Part shown: positions 16,393 to 25,936 of the stretch, piece after piece
Position numbering within the stretch: position 1 is the first letter of the stretch
Layout of the letters: the number at the start of each line of letters is the position of its first letter
DNA from: JAAYDI01 sp052034005
GTDB lineage: Bacteria; Planctomycetota; Planctomycetia; Pirellulales; Pirellulaceae
Direction of reading: 5' to 3'
NCBI GenBank assembly: GCA_052034005.1
Contig: JBPOJB010000040.1
Coordinates: 1 to 64,000 of the forward strand
Length of the DNA: 64,000 bases
The notes under the pieces: model-generated
Databases searched by the model: none
What the model was told of the DNA's origin: nothing
What the model saw: the letters and a program-made list of their open reading frames with translations, nothing else
Translations under genes and position numbers: made by a program

Positions 16393-17931
16393 ATGAAATT
16401 CAATGCTGACGAAATCGCCTCGGTCATCCAAGCGGAAATCGAGCAGTATGAGAGTGAGCTGGACGTGCGCGAGGTGGGCACGGTCCTGGACGTCGGCGAC
16501 GGGATCGCCCACGTGTACGGGCTGTCGAACGTCATGTCCGGCGAGATGGTGGAGTTTCCCAGCGGCGTGAACGGCCTGGCGTTCAACCTGGAGGAGAACA
16601 GCGTCGGCATCATCATCCTGGGCAATTACCTGGACATCAACGAAGGGGATGAAGTCCGGGCGTTGGGCAAGCTGCTGTCGGTCCCGGTGGGCGACGCCGT
16701 GGTGGGCCGCGTGCTCGACTCGCTGGGCAACCCGCTCGACGGCAAAGGCCCGGTCGCCACGAGCGACCGCCGACCGGTCGAGTTCCTGGCGCCGGGCGTG
16801 GCCGAGCGGCAGCCGGTGTGCGAGCCGCTGCAGACGGGCATCAAAGCCATCGATGCGATGACCCCCATCGGGCGCGGCCAGCGCGAACTGATCATCGGCG
16901 ACCGCAAGACGGGCAAGACGGCCATCGCCCTGGACACGATCCTCAACCAGCGACACTCGGGCGTGAAGTGCTTCTACGTGGCGATCGGCCAGAAGGACTC
17001 GTCGGTCGCCGGCGTCATCAAGACCCTGACCGATCACGGGGCGATGGACTACACGACCGTCATCGTCTCGGGCGCGGCCAGCCCGGCGCCGATGCAGTAC
17101 ATCGCGCCCTACGCCGGCACGGCGATGGCCGAGCACTTCATGTTCCAGGGCCAGCATGCGCTGATCATCTACGACGACCTGTCCAAGCAGGCGGTGGCCT
17201 ACCGGCAGCTGTCGCTGTTGATGCGGCGCCCGCCCGGCCGGGAAGCCTATCCGGGCGACGTGTTCTACTGCCACAGCCGGTTGCTGGAACGGTCGGCCAA
17301 GCTCAGCGACGCGCTGGGCGGCGGCTCGCTGACTTCGCTGCCGGTCATCGAGACGCTCGAAGGCGAAGTCTCCGCCTACATCCCCACCAACGTGATCTCG
17401 ATCACCGACGGCCAGATCTACCTGCAACCCGACCTGTTCTTCGCGGGCGTCCGCCCGGCGATGAACGCCGGCATCTCGGTGTCCCGCGTGGGCGGCGCGG
17501 CGCAGGTGAAGGCGATGAAGAAGGTCGCCGGCGGCCTGCGGCTCGATTTGGCCGCCTTCCGGGAACTCGAGGCGTTCGCCCAGATGGGCACCGAACTGGA
17601 CAAGGCCACCCAGTCCCGCCTGGATCGCGGCTACCGCATGGTCGAACTGCTCAAGCAGCCCCAGTACCAGCCGATGCACGTCACGGACCAGGTGATGAGC
17701 ATTTTTGCCGGGACGCGCGGCCACCTGGACCATATCCCGGTCAACGCAGTCCGCGACTGGGAGGCGGCATTCCTCGCGTTCATGCACGACCGGCGAGGCG
17801 AGATCGTGGAGGAACTCAACAAGACCCAGGACATGAACGACGCGATCGCCGCCAAGCTCACGGCCGCCATCCGGGAGTTCAACGCCACCTACAAGCCGGC
17901 CGCCGGCGCGGCGGCGGCGACGACGACCTAA
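16393..17931 (+). CDS. atpA: F-type ATP synthase subunit alpha
   Basis: The 512-residue non-catalytic nucleotide-binding subunit of F1. It has the Walker A GDRKTGKT, the conserved start MKFNADEIASVIQAEIEQYE, the RVLDSLGNPLDGKGP segment and the VSRVGGAAQVKAMKKVAGGLRLDL region near residue 370. Length is standard. The RBS GGAGAGGG lies 5-8 bases before the ATG. Confidence 0.97.
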   Translation: MKFNADEIASVIQAEIEQYESELDVREVGTVLDVGDGIAHVYGLSNVMSGEMVEFPSGVNGLAFNLEENSVGIIILGNYLDINEGDEVRALGKLLSVPVGDAVVGRVLDSLGNPLDGKGPVATSDRRPVEFLAPGVAERQPVCEPLQTGIKAIDAMTPIGRGQRELIIGDRKTGKTAIALDTILNQRHSGVKCFYVAIGQKDSSVAGVIKTLTDHGAMDYTTVIVSGAASPAPMQYIAPYAGTAMAEHFMFQGQHALIIYDDLSKQAVAYRQLSLLMRRPPGREAYPGDVFYCHSRLLERSAKLSDALGGGSLTSLPVIETLEGEVSAYIPTNVISITDGQIYLQPDLFFAGVRPAMNAGISVSRVGGAAQVKAMKKVAGGLRLDLAAFRELEAFAQMGTELDKATQSRLDRGYRMVELLKQPQYQPMHVTDQVMSIFAGTRGHLDHIPVNAVRDWEAAFLAFMHDRRGEIVEELNKTQDMNDAIAAKLTAAIREFNATYKPAAGAAAATTT

Positions 17932-17949
17932 TCGGATCACGGTACGCCC

Positions 17950-18834
17950 ATGGCCAAAGCCCGCACTCTCGACAAGCGACGCGCATCGGTCCGCAACATC
18001 CGCAAGATCACGCGGACGATGGAGTTGATCGCCAATGCGCGATTCAAGAAGGCCATGGACCGCGCGAATTCCGCCACCGCCTATACCCGGCGGATCACGC
18101 AGCTGGTCACGCACCTGGCCCACGCCGGCCTGCAGGCCCAGCACCCGCTGCTGGCCGAGCGGCCGGAGCCGCGCCGTGCGGTGCTGCTGGTCCTGACCGC
18201 CAACCGCGGTATGTGCGGCGGGTTCAACTCCAGCGTCCTGCGGCTGGCCTTCGAGGCCTACGACCGGCTGGCGCGGTCCGTGCCCGCAGTCAGCGCGGAA
18301 GTGTCCGGCAAACGCGGGATCAGCGTGCTCAAGTACCGCCACATCATGCCCGACCAGACGTTCACGCACTTCGAGGATCGGCCGGCCTACCAGGATGTCG
18401 AACAGCTGGCCAACCGCTACCTGGACCAGTACACGGCCGGGACGTTCGATCGGCTGGACATCGTCTACACGCGGTTCCTGTCCAGCTCGAAGCAGGAGGC
18501 GGTCGTCGAGACGTTGCTGCCGCTCGGTTCGGTCGCGGGGCCATCCGACGCGGCGCACGACGCACCGGCCGCGACGCAGTACGAATTCCTGCCGTCGGCC
18601 GAGAGCATCCTGCAGGAGGTCGTGCCGACCAGCTTCCGAGTGAGGCTGTTCAAGTGCTTCCTGGACGCCGCGGTCAGCGAGCACATCGCACGGATGGTGG
18701 CCATGAAGGCCGCGACCGAGAACGCCGACGAGATCATCCGCCACCTGTCGATGACCTACAACCGGGCTCGCCAGGCGCAGATTACCAACGAGATCATGGA
18801 GATTATTGGTGGCGTCGAGGCGCTGCAGCAGTGA
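17950..18834 (+). CDS. atpG: F-type ATP synthase subunit gamma
   Basis: The 294-residue gamma subunit is the rotor shaft. N-terminus MAKARTLDKRRASVRNIRKI and C-terminus with the conserved SMTYNRARQAQITNEIMEII are typical. Central region contains LVLTANRGMCGGFNSS. It lies 18 bp after atpA and 93 bp before atpD. Confidence 0.95.
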   Translation: MAKARTLDKRRASVRNIRKITRTMELIANARFKKAMDRANSATAYTRRITQLVTHLAHAGLQAQHPLLAERPEPRRAVLLVLTANRGMCGGFNSSVLRLAFEAYDRLARSVPAVSAEVSGKRGISVLKYRHIMPDQTFTHFEDRPAYQDVEQLANRYLDQYTAGTFDRLDIVYTRFLSSSKQEAVVETLLPLGSVAGPSDAAHDAPAATQYEFLPSAESILQEVVPTSFRVRLFKCFLDAAVSEHIARMVAMKAATENADEIIRHLSMTYNRARQAQITNEIMEIIGGVEALQQ

Positions 18835-18927
18835 CGCGCGCGGCACCGGCGCGACGACTTCCACGAGACCACACGCAAGCAGGGGACTCCGACGTTGACG
18901 TGATCGGAGCACGAGGTTTGAGAGGAC

Positions 18928-20370
18928 ATGGCAACCAGCACGCAGAACATCGGCCGCATCACGCAGATCATCGGCTCAACATTCGACGCGCAGTTCAGCG
19001 AAGACCGGCTGCCGGCGCTCTACAACGCCGTGAAGGTCGTCTCCCAACACAAGGGCGTCGAGGTCAACCTGACCGGCGAAATCCAGCAGCATCTGGGCGG
19101 CGGCCGGGTACGCTGCGTGGCCCTCGGCGGCACCGACGGACTGATCCGCGGCCAGGAGTGCATCGACACCGGAGGGCCGGTGTCCGTGCCCGTCGGTGAA
19201 GCAACGCTCGGCCGCGTGTTCAACCTGCTCGGCGACCCGATCGACGGCCGCGGGCCCGTGAAGACAACCCAGCGCCGGCCCATCCATGCCGAAACGCCGG
19301 CGGTCAAGGACCTGTCGACCACCACCGAGTTGTTCGAGACCGGCATCAAGGTGATCGACCTGCTCACCCCGTTCGTGCGCGGCGGCAAGGCCGGCCTGTT
19401 CGGCGGTGCGGGATTGGGCAAGACCGTGATCCTCACCGAGCTGATCGCCCGCATCGCGTCGGCACACGGCGGCTACTCGGTGTTCGCCGGCGTCGGGGAA
19501 CGGACCCGGGAAGGGACGGACCTGTGGCTGGAAATGCAGGAGGCCAAGATCGGCGATACGGGCCGCCATGTGATCGATCAGACCTGCATGGTGTTCGGCC
19601 AGATGAACGAGCCGCCAGGGGCCCGCCTGCGCGTCGCCCTCTCGGCATTGACCATCGCCGAATACTTCCGCGACACGACCGGCAAAGACACCCTGCTGTT
19701 TATCGACAACATCTTCCGCTTCTCCCAGGCTGGCAGCGAAGTGTCCGCCCTGCTCGGCCGCATGCCGTCGGCCGTCGGCTACCAGCCCACGCTGGCCACC
19801 GAGATGGGCGCGCTGCAGGAACGGATCGCGTCGACCAGCAAAGGGGCCATCACGTCGGTCCAGGCCGTCTATGTGCCGGCCGACGACCCGACCGATCCGG
19901 CACCGGCCACGGCCTTCGGCCAGTTGGATGCGTTCGTCTACCTGGCGCGGTCCATCACCGAGAAGGGCATCTATCCCGCCATCGATCCGCTGGCGTCCTC
20001 AAGCCGCATCCTCGACCCGCAGTATGTCGGCGAGCGTCATTACGCCATCGCGCGGCGCGTGCAGACCACACTGCAACGCTATCGGGAACTGCAGGACATC
20101 ATCGCGATCCTGGGTATCGATGAGTTGAGCGAGAACGACAAGCTGATCGTGCATCGGGCCCGTCGGATCGAGCGGTTCCTGTCCCAGCCGTTCCTGGTCG
20201 CCGAGGTGTTCACGGGCAAACCGGGCGAACTCACGCCGTTGGAGGACACGATCCGCAGCTTCGAGGAAATCTGCGATGGGAAATGGGACCATCTGCCCGA
20301 ACAGGCGTTCATGTATGTCGGGGCGATCGAACAAGCGGCGGAACAAGCCAAGAAACTCGAGCAACAGTAG
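18928..20370 (+). CDS. atpD: F-type ATP synthase subunit beta (catalytic)
   Basis: The 480-residue catalytic subunit with Walker A GGAGLGKT, the catalytic Glu in GERTREGTDLW and the conserved DNIFRFSQAGSEVSALLG. The Walker A has Leu in place of the usual Val, a mild change. Standard length. Confidence 0.97.
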   Translation: MATSTQNIGRITQIIGSTFDAQFSEDRLPALYNAVKVVSQHKGVEVNLTGEIQQHLGGGRVRCVALGGTDGLIRGQECIDTGGPVSVPVGEATLGRVFNLLGDPIDGRGPVKTTQRRPIHAETPAVKDLSTTTELFETGIKVIDLLTPFVRGGKAGLFGGAGLGKTVILTELIARIASAHGGYSVFAGVGERTREGTDLWLEMQEAKIGDTGRHVIDQTCMVFGQMNEPPGARLRVALSALTIAEYFRDTTGKDTLLFIDNIFRFSQAGSEVSALLGRMPSAVGYQPTLATEMGALQERIASTSKGAITSVQAVYVPADDPTDPAPATAFGQLDAFVYLARSITEKGIYPAIDPLASSSRILDPQYVGERHYAIARRVQTTLQRYRELQDIIAILGIDELSENDKLIVHRARRIERFLSQPFLVAEVFTGKPGELTPLEDTIRSFEEICDGKWDHLPEQAFMYVGAIEQAAEQAKKLEQQ

Positions 20371-20388
20371 CAGCAGCAGGGCCGAACC

Positions 20389-20805
20389 ATGTCGCAACTG
20401 ACCTGCATCGTCGTGACCCCGGAAGAGACGGCCGTCGAGACGCGAGCGGATTTCGTCGTACTGCCGCTCTACGACGGCGAGATCGGCGTGGCGCCCCGCC
20501 GCGCACCGCTGATCGGACGGCTGGGGTTCGGCGAGCTGCGGATCAAGTCGAGTGGCAAGGTCACGCGTTACTACGTCGACGGGGGCTTTGTCGAGGCGGC
20601 CCACGATGTCGTGTCGGTTCTGACCAACCGGGCCGTGCCGGCCGAGGACCTGGACACCCTGTCCGCTCAACAGCAGCGGGACGAGGCACGACGGCTGCCG
20701 ATCGCAACTCAGGAGCAGGAGGCGGCCCGCGACCGCCTGCTGGCACAAGCCAGTGCCCAGCTGCGCGTGGCCCGCCGCGCCGGCATGCGGCAGCCGCCGA
20801 GTTGA
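20389..20805 (+). CDS. atpC: F-type ATP synthase subunit epsilon
   Basis: The 138-residue epsilon subunit has the beta-sandwich N-terminal domain (LTCIVVTPEETAVETRADFVVLP, GEIGVAPRRAPLIG) and a C-terminal helical hairpin. It is the last gene of the operon and its stop codon lies inside a perfect 16-bp palindrome that may act as the operon terminator. Confidence 0.93.
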   Translation: MSQLTCIVVTPEETAVETRADFVVLPLYDGEIGVAPRRAPLIGRLGFGELRIKSSGKVTRYYVDGGFVEAAHDVVSVLTNRAVPAEDLDTLSAQQQRDEARRLPIATQEQEAARDRLLAQASAQLRVARRAGMRQPPS

Positions 20806-20818
20806 CGCCGCGGCGTCA
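20803..20818. terminator. 16-bp palindrome at the atpC stop codon
   Basis: TGACGCCGCGGCGTCA reads the same on both strands, begins with the TGA stop of atpC and has no loop. It could be a short terminator stem or a DNA-binding site at the operon end; there is no T-run. Confidence 0.3.
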
Positions 20819-21066
20819 TGCGTGGGCACTTCGAGTGCCGCCGTTGGCGTTCCAGCCCCTACCCATCTTTGCCAGAGCGTTCGACCCGCACAGGACGCGA
20901 CGGGACACGTCCATTGCGTGCGGAGAGGTCTGCATTTTGCGCGCGCGGCCTGCCGAACAGTAATCCAGGAGCACAACGCCGCCGCGCAGGTGGCCGAAGC
21001 TTCGGCGGTTTCCGGCACGACCGCACGCAGCCGGTACGTTTCGCCAACGATTTCGCCAGACGACCG

Positions 21067-21555
21067 ATGCACCAACCGCACTTTCTCGACAACCGACAGA
21101 CTTCACGCCGGCCGCACGGTTTACTGGACGAGCCGAGCGTGGAGTTGATCATCACGTCCGGCCGGGCGCGGAAACGGATCCGCCGAGTCGTCGGCCCGGT
21201 GTTCCTCATCGGGTCGTCGATGGACTGCGATTTGATCCTGGGCGACGCCTTGGTCCCGGCCGTGCACTCCTACGTGCTGATAACCGCGCACGGTGCCCGC
21301 TTGAGGCATTTGGGCGAGCCGCCCGAGGTGCGCGTCAACCGCCAGATCGTCGAGATCGCACAACTGGAGGACCAGGACCGGATCGACATTGGCTGTTTCT
21401 CCTTCGTGGTGCAAGTCACGTGGCCGGCGGGCGAGCGGCAAGTGCTGTCGCTGGCCACCAGCGTATCGCGGTCCCCCGGCTGCAGACCGTCGTCCGGCAC
21501 CCTTTCCACGACCCCAACGCGGCTCACGGAGCCGATCCGTCGGCGACGCGTCTAG
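21067..21555 (+). CDS. FHA-like domain protein with altered phosphothreonine pocket
   Basis: The 162-residue product has an FHA-like beta-sandwich: GPVFLIGSSMDCDLILGD, then VPAVHSYVLIT, GARLRHLGEPP and RVNRQIVEIAQLEDQDRIDIG. In canonical FHA domains the Arg after the first Gly and the Ser of the SxxH turn bind phosphothreonine. Here Gly is followed by Ser and the Ser is replaced by Pro/Ala, though the His and an Asn are kept. It may therefore bind another ligand or none. The ATG at 21067 is chosen because upstream residues are low-complexity. It is followed 19 bp later by a 95-residue orphan. Confidence 0.6.
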   Translation: MHQPHFLDNRQTSRRPHGLLDEPSVELIITSGRARKRIRRVVGPVFLIGSSMDCDLILGDALVPAVHSYVLITAHGARLRHLGEPPEVRVNRQIVEIAQLEDQDRIDIGCFSFVVQVTWPAGERQVLSLATSVSRSPGCRPSSGTLSTTPTRLTEPIRRRRV

Positions 21556-21574
21556 CGCAGAGGGACCTGTTCAC

Positions 21575-21862
21575 ATGCCCCAGTCACGTCAACTCATCGG
21601 GATCATCGCGATGGACGCGGATCCCCGGGTGGAAGACCGCCGAGATGAGACGCTCGGGGCGACCCTGGCGCGCCTGCGCAGGGGATGCGGGCTATCGCCC
21701 GACGAGCTGTTGGTGGACGATATCGTGTTGGAGAGTTGCGAGACCTACAGCGCGGTGGAGTCGGTGACCGTGTTACACGCCAACCTGCCGCAGTTGAGGT
21801 CCGACCTGGAACACGAACTGCGCTGCCTGATCCAACGATTGCTGGCGGTGATGTCGCCGTAA
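21575..21862 (+). CDS. Conserved-looking 95-residue protein of unknown function
   Basis: Starts at an ATG with AGGGA 8 bases upstream. Acidic/Leu-rich with no membrane segment or cysteine motif beyond two Cys; two helices probably at RDETLGATLARLRRGCGL and LRSDLEHELRCLIQRLL. Codon use looks like its neighbours. It sits between the FHA-like gene and the YfhO-like gene on the same strand. Function unknown. Confidence 0.55.
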   Translation: MPQSRQLIGIIAMDADPRVEDRRDETLGATLARLRRGCGLSPDELLVDDIVLESCETYSAVESVTVLHANLPQLRSDLEHELRCLIQRLLAVMSP

Positions 21863-21874
21863 GAACCGTCGCGG

Positions 21875-24631
21875 ATGCGTACGTTTTGGCTTAGTCTGGC
21901 CGTACTGCTCGCCGTCTTGACCCCGCTCGCGTGGTGTTTCGGCACGTCCTGGACCGGCGGTCGCGTATTTGCCTATCGGGACGCGGCGTGTTTCTATTAT
22001 CCAATCGAGTCCTGGATCTCTGCGTGTTGGTCCCGCGGGCAGTGTCCGCTGTGGAACCCTCAGGACGGAACCGGCATGCCGGTGGTGGCGGATGCCACCT
22101 CGGCCGTCTTCTACCCGGGCAAGCTTGTCATGGGCCTGCCTTTGACGTTCGCTTCGCGTTATGCGTGGTACATCGTCCTGCATGTGCTGCTGGCGACGGC
22201 CGGCGCGTACCGTCTGGCCCGGGGCGTCGGGTGGCGGGGCTTGAGCGGGCCGGAACACGGGCTGAGCCGGCCCGCGGCGGGCCTCTGTGCCATGGCCTAC
22301 GCGCTGAGCGGGCCGGTACTGTTCCAGTACTGCAACGTCGTGTTCCTGGTGGGCGCGGCCTGGCTCCCCTGGGCCCTGTGGGCCGCGTATCGGATGCTGA
22401 TCCAGCGCAGCGTCCGGTGGTCTTTGGCGTTGGGCGTCTGCCTGGCCCTGATGGTCCTGGGCGGCGATCCACAGTCGGCGTACCACGCCGGGCTGTTGGC
22501 CGCCCTGTGTGCCGGGCTGGGGGTGTGGGCCGGCCGACCGCGGGCGTCGGCCGCCGCCGCGGGGCGGCAGCTGCCGCGCTGGGCCGTCCCGCGCGAGCTG
22601 GGCCGCGCGCTCTGCCTGCTGGCTATCGCCGGTATCAGCGGCCTGTCGCTTTCCGCCGTGCAGATCGTGCCGGCCCTGTCGTGGCTCGCCACCAGCGACC
22701 GCGCAGTGTTCACATACCCGCGAAGCATCTACGAGATCCCATCCTACCTGCATCGCGAGGAGCCGATGGCCGATCAGTCCGGGCGCCCGGCCGATCCGGG
22801 CGGCTGGTCGGGCGTCGCGCGCGGGTTGTGGGGTCGGTGGCATGAACCGGAGCATGCACAACACACGTACGGATTCAGCGTGGCGCCGTGGCGATTGCTC
22901 GAGCTGTTATGGCCGAACGTCTCCGGGCGGACGTTCCCCGAGAACCATCGGTGGCTCGCGGCAATCGGCGGCGAGGACCGCGTCTGGACCCCCTCGCTGT
23001 ACCTGGGCCTCCTGCCGCTGGTTCTGGCCCTGGGGGCATGGCGTGTGCGGCGAGCGGATGTGCGCGTGCAGTGGTGGTCGTGGGCCGGGCTGTTGGCCGT
23101 GCTGGGCAGCTTCGGCTGGTACGGAGTGGGCCTGATGGTCCGGTCGTTGCACGGTGCGATCGTCGGGGACGATCCGCCGGTGACGGTCGCCGAGCCGGTC
23201 GGCGGTTTGTACTGGTTCATGGTCGTGTGCCTGCCCGGTTACGCCCATTTCCGCTACCCGGCGAAGCTGATGGTCATCGCCAGCCTCGCGCTGGCCATGT
23301 TGGGCGGGATTGGCCTGGATCAACTGCTCGACGGGAACCGGGACCGCGGGGCGCGCGCGTTGCGGAACGTCGGGATCGCGAGTCTGCTGGGTGCGGTCCT
23401 CGTGTTGGCGACGCGACGCTGGTGGATCACGGGCCTGGCGGACGCTTCGCCGGACGAGTTGTTCGGTCCGCTGGATGCGGGCGCGGCGTGGCTGGACGCG
23501 TTGACCGGTTGCGTACACGCGGCCTGCGTGAGCGGAGTGCTGTGGTGGCTGGTCCGAAGCCGACATCTTGCGCCCGGCCTGCTGGCCCCGCTGCTGTTGC
23601 TCGTGACGGCGTGCGATCTTGCGTGGGCCCAGGGCTGGATGATACTGACGGCGCCCGCATCCGCGATGGGCGAAGAGACGGTGATGGACATCGCGCCGGG
23701 CGTGTCGTCACCGGCCACGGTATACCGTTGGCCATCGCGACTGTGGGTTCCCCGTGCATGGCGCGAGACCACATCCGCAGCGCGGGCGGAAGAGAGCGTG
23801 CGATGGGACGTGGCCACGTTGTATGCCAGACTCCATCTGCTGGGTCCACACCGTTCGCTGCGTTCGCAGAGTTCGATGGCTCCGTTCGACCTGCGTGCGC
23901 TGCTCGGTACGCGCAGCCGCGGCCTGCCGCATCCCGCCGTACTCGACCTGCTGGGCGCCGAGTACCTGATCGCGCCTGACGATTGCCCGCCGCCGGGGCC
24001 CGGCTGGACGGAGCTGCCGGCTCTACGGCAGCTGCCGGGCGTCAACCTATGGCGCAATGCTCAGCCTCTGCCACGCGCATGGATCGTACACGAAGTCGAG
24101 TCGCGGCCACCGTGGACATCCACCGATCCGCGAGCGATCCGCGCATATTACGATGCGCTGCTGTTCCCGGACGGCCGGCTCCGGGATTTCCGCACGACGG
24201 CGGTCGTCGAGTCGGACCAGTCGGCGGCGAGGGCTCCGAAGCCTGCGGGTCTGTCGCACCCGGTCGATCCGGTCGCCGCCGAGACGGTCCATGTGCAGTG
24301 CTCAGGCACAACACGTCTGGACCTATCGGTCACGCTGGCCACGCCCGGCTTGTTGGTGGTCAACCAGTATTACGATCCGCGTTGGCAGGTCGATATCTGC
24401 TCGCCGGAGGGTTCCCGCGCGCACGGGCGGGTTGTGCGTACCAACCGGGTCATGCAGGGGGTGTTTCTACCGGCTGGGACCCATGAATTGGAGTTTCGGT
24501 ACGTGCCTCGGGACCTGTACTGGGCCGGCGGCGTGAGCCTTGCCGGCTGGCTGCTGGTGCTGCTGGGGATGTGCATCCGAGCCCGGCGGAGCGTCGGGCT
24601 GGAGCGTCCGGGGTTGGACGGTTCGCGCTAG
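21875..24631 (+). CDS. YfhO-type multi-pass membrane protein
   Basis: The 918-residue protein resembles the YfhO family of large membrane proteins, whose members are implicated in sugar modification of cell-surface polymers. It starts with a hydrophobic helix, then the conserved FAYRDAACFYYPIESW and QDGTGMPVVADATSAVFYP, and a region of many membrane segments up to about residue 590. The C-terminal third is soluble and probably extracytoplasmic (YDPRWQVDICS, THELEFRY), ending in one more membrane segment (SLAGWLLVLLGMCIRARR). Its stop codon shares CTAG with the stop of the converging cysE. Confidence 0.78.
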   Translation: MRTFWLSLAVLLAVLTPLAWCFGTSWTGGRVFAYRDAACFYYPIESWISACWSRGQCPLWNPQDGTGMPVVADATSAVFYPGKLVMGLPLTFASRYAWYIVLHVLLATAGAYRLARGVGWRGLSGPEHGLSRPAAGLCAMAYALSGPVLFQYCNVVFLVGAAWLPWALWAAYRMLIQRSVRWSLALGVCLALMVLGGDPQSAYHAGLLAALCAGLGVWAGRPRASAAAAGRQLPRWAVPRELGRALCLLAIAGISGLSLSAVQIVPALSWLATSDRAVFTYPRSIYEIPSYLHREEPMADQSGRPADPGGWSGVARGLWGRWHEPEHAQHTYGFSVAPWRLLELLWPNVSGRTFPENHRWLAAIGGEDRVWTPSLYLGLLPLVLALGAWRVRRADVRVQWWSWAGLLAVLGSFGWYGVGLMVRSLHGAIVGDDPPVTVAEPVGGLYWFMVVCLPGYAHFRYPAKLMVIASLALAMLGGIGLDQLLDGNRDRGARALRNVGIASLLGAVLVLATRRWWITGLADASPDELFGPLDAGAAWLDALTGCVHAACVSGVLWWLVRSRHLAPGLLAPLLLLVTACDLAWAQGWMILTAPASAMGEETVMDIAPGVSSPATVYRWPSRLWVPRAWRETTSAARAEESVRWDVATLYARLHLLGPHRSLRSQSSMAPFDLRALLGTRSRGLPHPAVLDLLGAEYLIAPDDCPPPGPGWTELPALRQLPGVNLWRNAQPLPRAWIVHEVESRPPWTSTDPRAIRAYYDALLFPDGRLRDFRTTAVVESDQSAARAPKPAGLSHPVDPVAAETVHVQCSGTTRLDLSVTLATPGLLVVNQYYDPRWQVDICSPEGSRAHGRVVRTNRVMQGVFLPAGTHELEFRYVPRDLYWAGGVSLAGWLLVLLGMCIRARRSVGLERPGLDGSR

Positions 24632-25590
24632 ATCTGGAAGTCGACCTGCGTCTCGCGTTCGTTGACTGCGCGGATGCGAAGCCGAGGGTGTTCCATCAGC
24701 ACGGTCGCGTACGGCTCCACGCTGCTGGTGAGCCAGACGCTGGACCCGATGACCGAATCGTGGCCGATGACGGTCGTGCCGCCGAGGATTGTGGCGCTGG
24801 CATAGATCACGACGCGGTCTTCGATCGTGGGGTGTCGTTTCTTGCCCCGGATCAAGTGGCCTTCCGCATCGGTCGGGAAACTCAGCGCGCCGAGCGTGAC
24901 GCCCTGGTAGAGCTTGACATGTTCGCCGATTTCCGTCGTTTCGCCGATGACCACGCCGGTGCCGTGGTCGATGAAGAAGTGGTTGCCGATCCGGGCGCCC
25001 GGGTGGATGTCGATCCCCGTCTCCTTGTGTGCCCATTCGGTCATCATGCGCGGGATGAGCGGCACGTCCAGGTTCCACAGCAGGTGGGCCAGTCGATAGA
25101 CGGTGACGGCTTCGAGGCCCGGATAGCAGAAAATCACCTCATCCAGGCTCTGGCAGGCGGGGTCGCCGTCGTACGCGGCCTGCACGTCGGTGGCCAGCAC
25201 GCGTCGCAGGTCCGGGATGCGTTCCAGGAACTCGATCGCGATCGCCTGGCCCTTCGCCTCGAAATCGCCCTGGCCCGGCCGGCATTCAGCGCCATGTTTT
25301 CTCCGCGCCTCGTGCTGCAACGCGCGGCCGATCTGCATGGTCAGCTTGTCGTGCAGTCCGTCGATCAGGTCGCCGGCATAGTAGAGGACGTTGCCGCTGT
25401 GGAGCCCGACTCGCCGCCGATACCCCGGATAGAGCACCTCTTTCAGATCGTTGAGGATCTCGACCACCGCTTCGTACTGGGGCAGCGGGCAGTGCCCGAT
25501 GTGGTTGATCGAGCCGACCTCCGAATAGGTGTCGACGATCCGATTGGTGAGGTTGGGCAGTTGTTCTTTCAAGCGGAAATCGGACGCCAT
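24628..25590 (-). CDS. cysE: Serine O-acetyltransferase
   Basis: The 320-residue enzyme makes O-acetylserine from serine and acetyl-CoA for cysteine synthesis. The left-handed beta-helix and catalytic stretch FIDHGTGVVIGETTEIG are typical, with hexapeptide repeats to LTSSVEPYATV. A longer N-terminal helical region (residues 1-120) resembles the SrpH/EpsC-like long forms in planctomycetes. The ATG at 25590 has AGGGA about 8 bases upstream; an in-frame upstream ATG (25617) is less likely. Confidence 0.9.
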   Translation of the reverse strand: MASDFRLKEQLPNLTNRIVDTYSEVGSINHIGHCPLPQYEAVVEILNDLKEVLYPGYRRRVGLHSGNVLYYAGDLIDGLHDKLTMQIGRALQHEARRKHGAECRPGQGDFEAKGQAIAIEFLERIPDLRRVLATDVQAAYDGDPACQSLDEVIFCYPGLEAVTVYRLAHLLWNLDVPLIPRMMTEWAHKETGIDIHPGARIGNHFFIDHGTGVVIGETTEIGEHVKLYQGVTLGALSFPTDAEGHLIRGKKRHPTIEDRVVIYASATILGGTTVIGHDSVIGSSVWLTSSVEPYATVLMEHPRLRIRAVNERETQVDFQI

Positions 25591-25936
25591 GGCGGGGATC
25601 CCTGGATACGACTCCAAGTGGGGTCATCGGCCCGGCCGCGCGGGCCGGACGCCTACGGGGACGATGGAACAGGACGGACGCTCGATGGTTGTGCAGGCAG
25701 GTGTCCGGTCACACCGGACAGCGGCACCGGGCGTGGGTGGGAAGGAAGGGTCGCAGGTCGCGCATGGGTCCGGACCGAGTCTTCAAACGGGGTAATTTTT
25801 ACCGGCTAGATCGTACGCGGCGGGCGCCCGGCGATCAAGGCACCGTTGGTCTATTCGGACAGTGTTCCGCGGCAGGTTGAGGATCTTTGGCGGATTCTGC
25901 GGGAGTGAGGCGCCGGGCACCGCAGCCTCCGGGTGG
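25591..25936. other. 346-bp intergenic region with two hairpins
   Basis: Between cysE (start 25590) and the end of the EF-G-like gene (25937). It contains a perfect 8-bp hairpin TGTCCGGT/ACCGGACA with a CAC loop (25702-25720) and an AT-rich 5-bp hairpin GGTAA/TTACC at 25791-25803, the latter near the place a terminator for the EF-G-like gene would sit. I see no gene. Confidence 0.4.
25702..25720. other. 8-bp palindromic hairpin upstream of cysE
   Basis: TGTCCGGT and ACCGGACA flank CAC, 112 bp before the cysE ATG. It could be an operator or structured leader; no sequence match to a known cysteine regulator is visible. Confidence 0.35.

Noticed and set aside
15961..18912. A 983-codon open frame on the minus strand across atpH-atpA-atpG
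   Set aside because: It is antisense to well-conserved atp genes and has Arg/Gly/Ala/His-rich random composition; a high-GC shadow.
16818..19199. A 793-codon frame in another phase over atpA-atpG
   Set aside because: Shadow of the real atp genes; no recognised domains.
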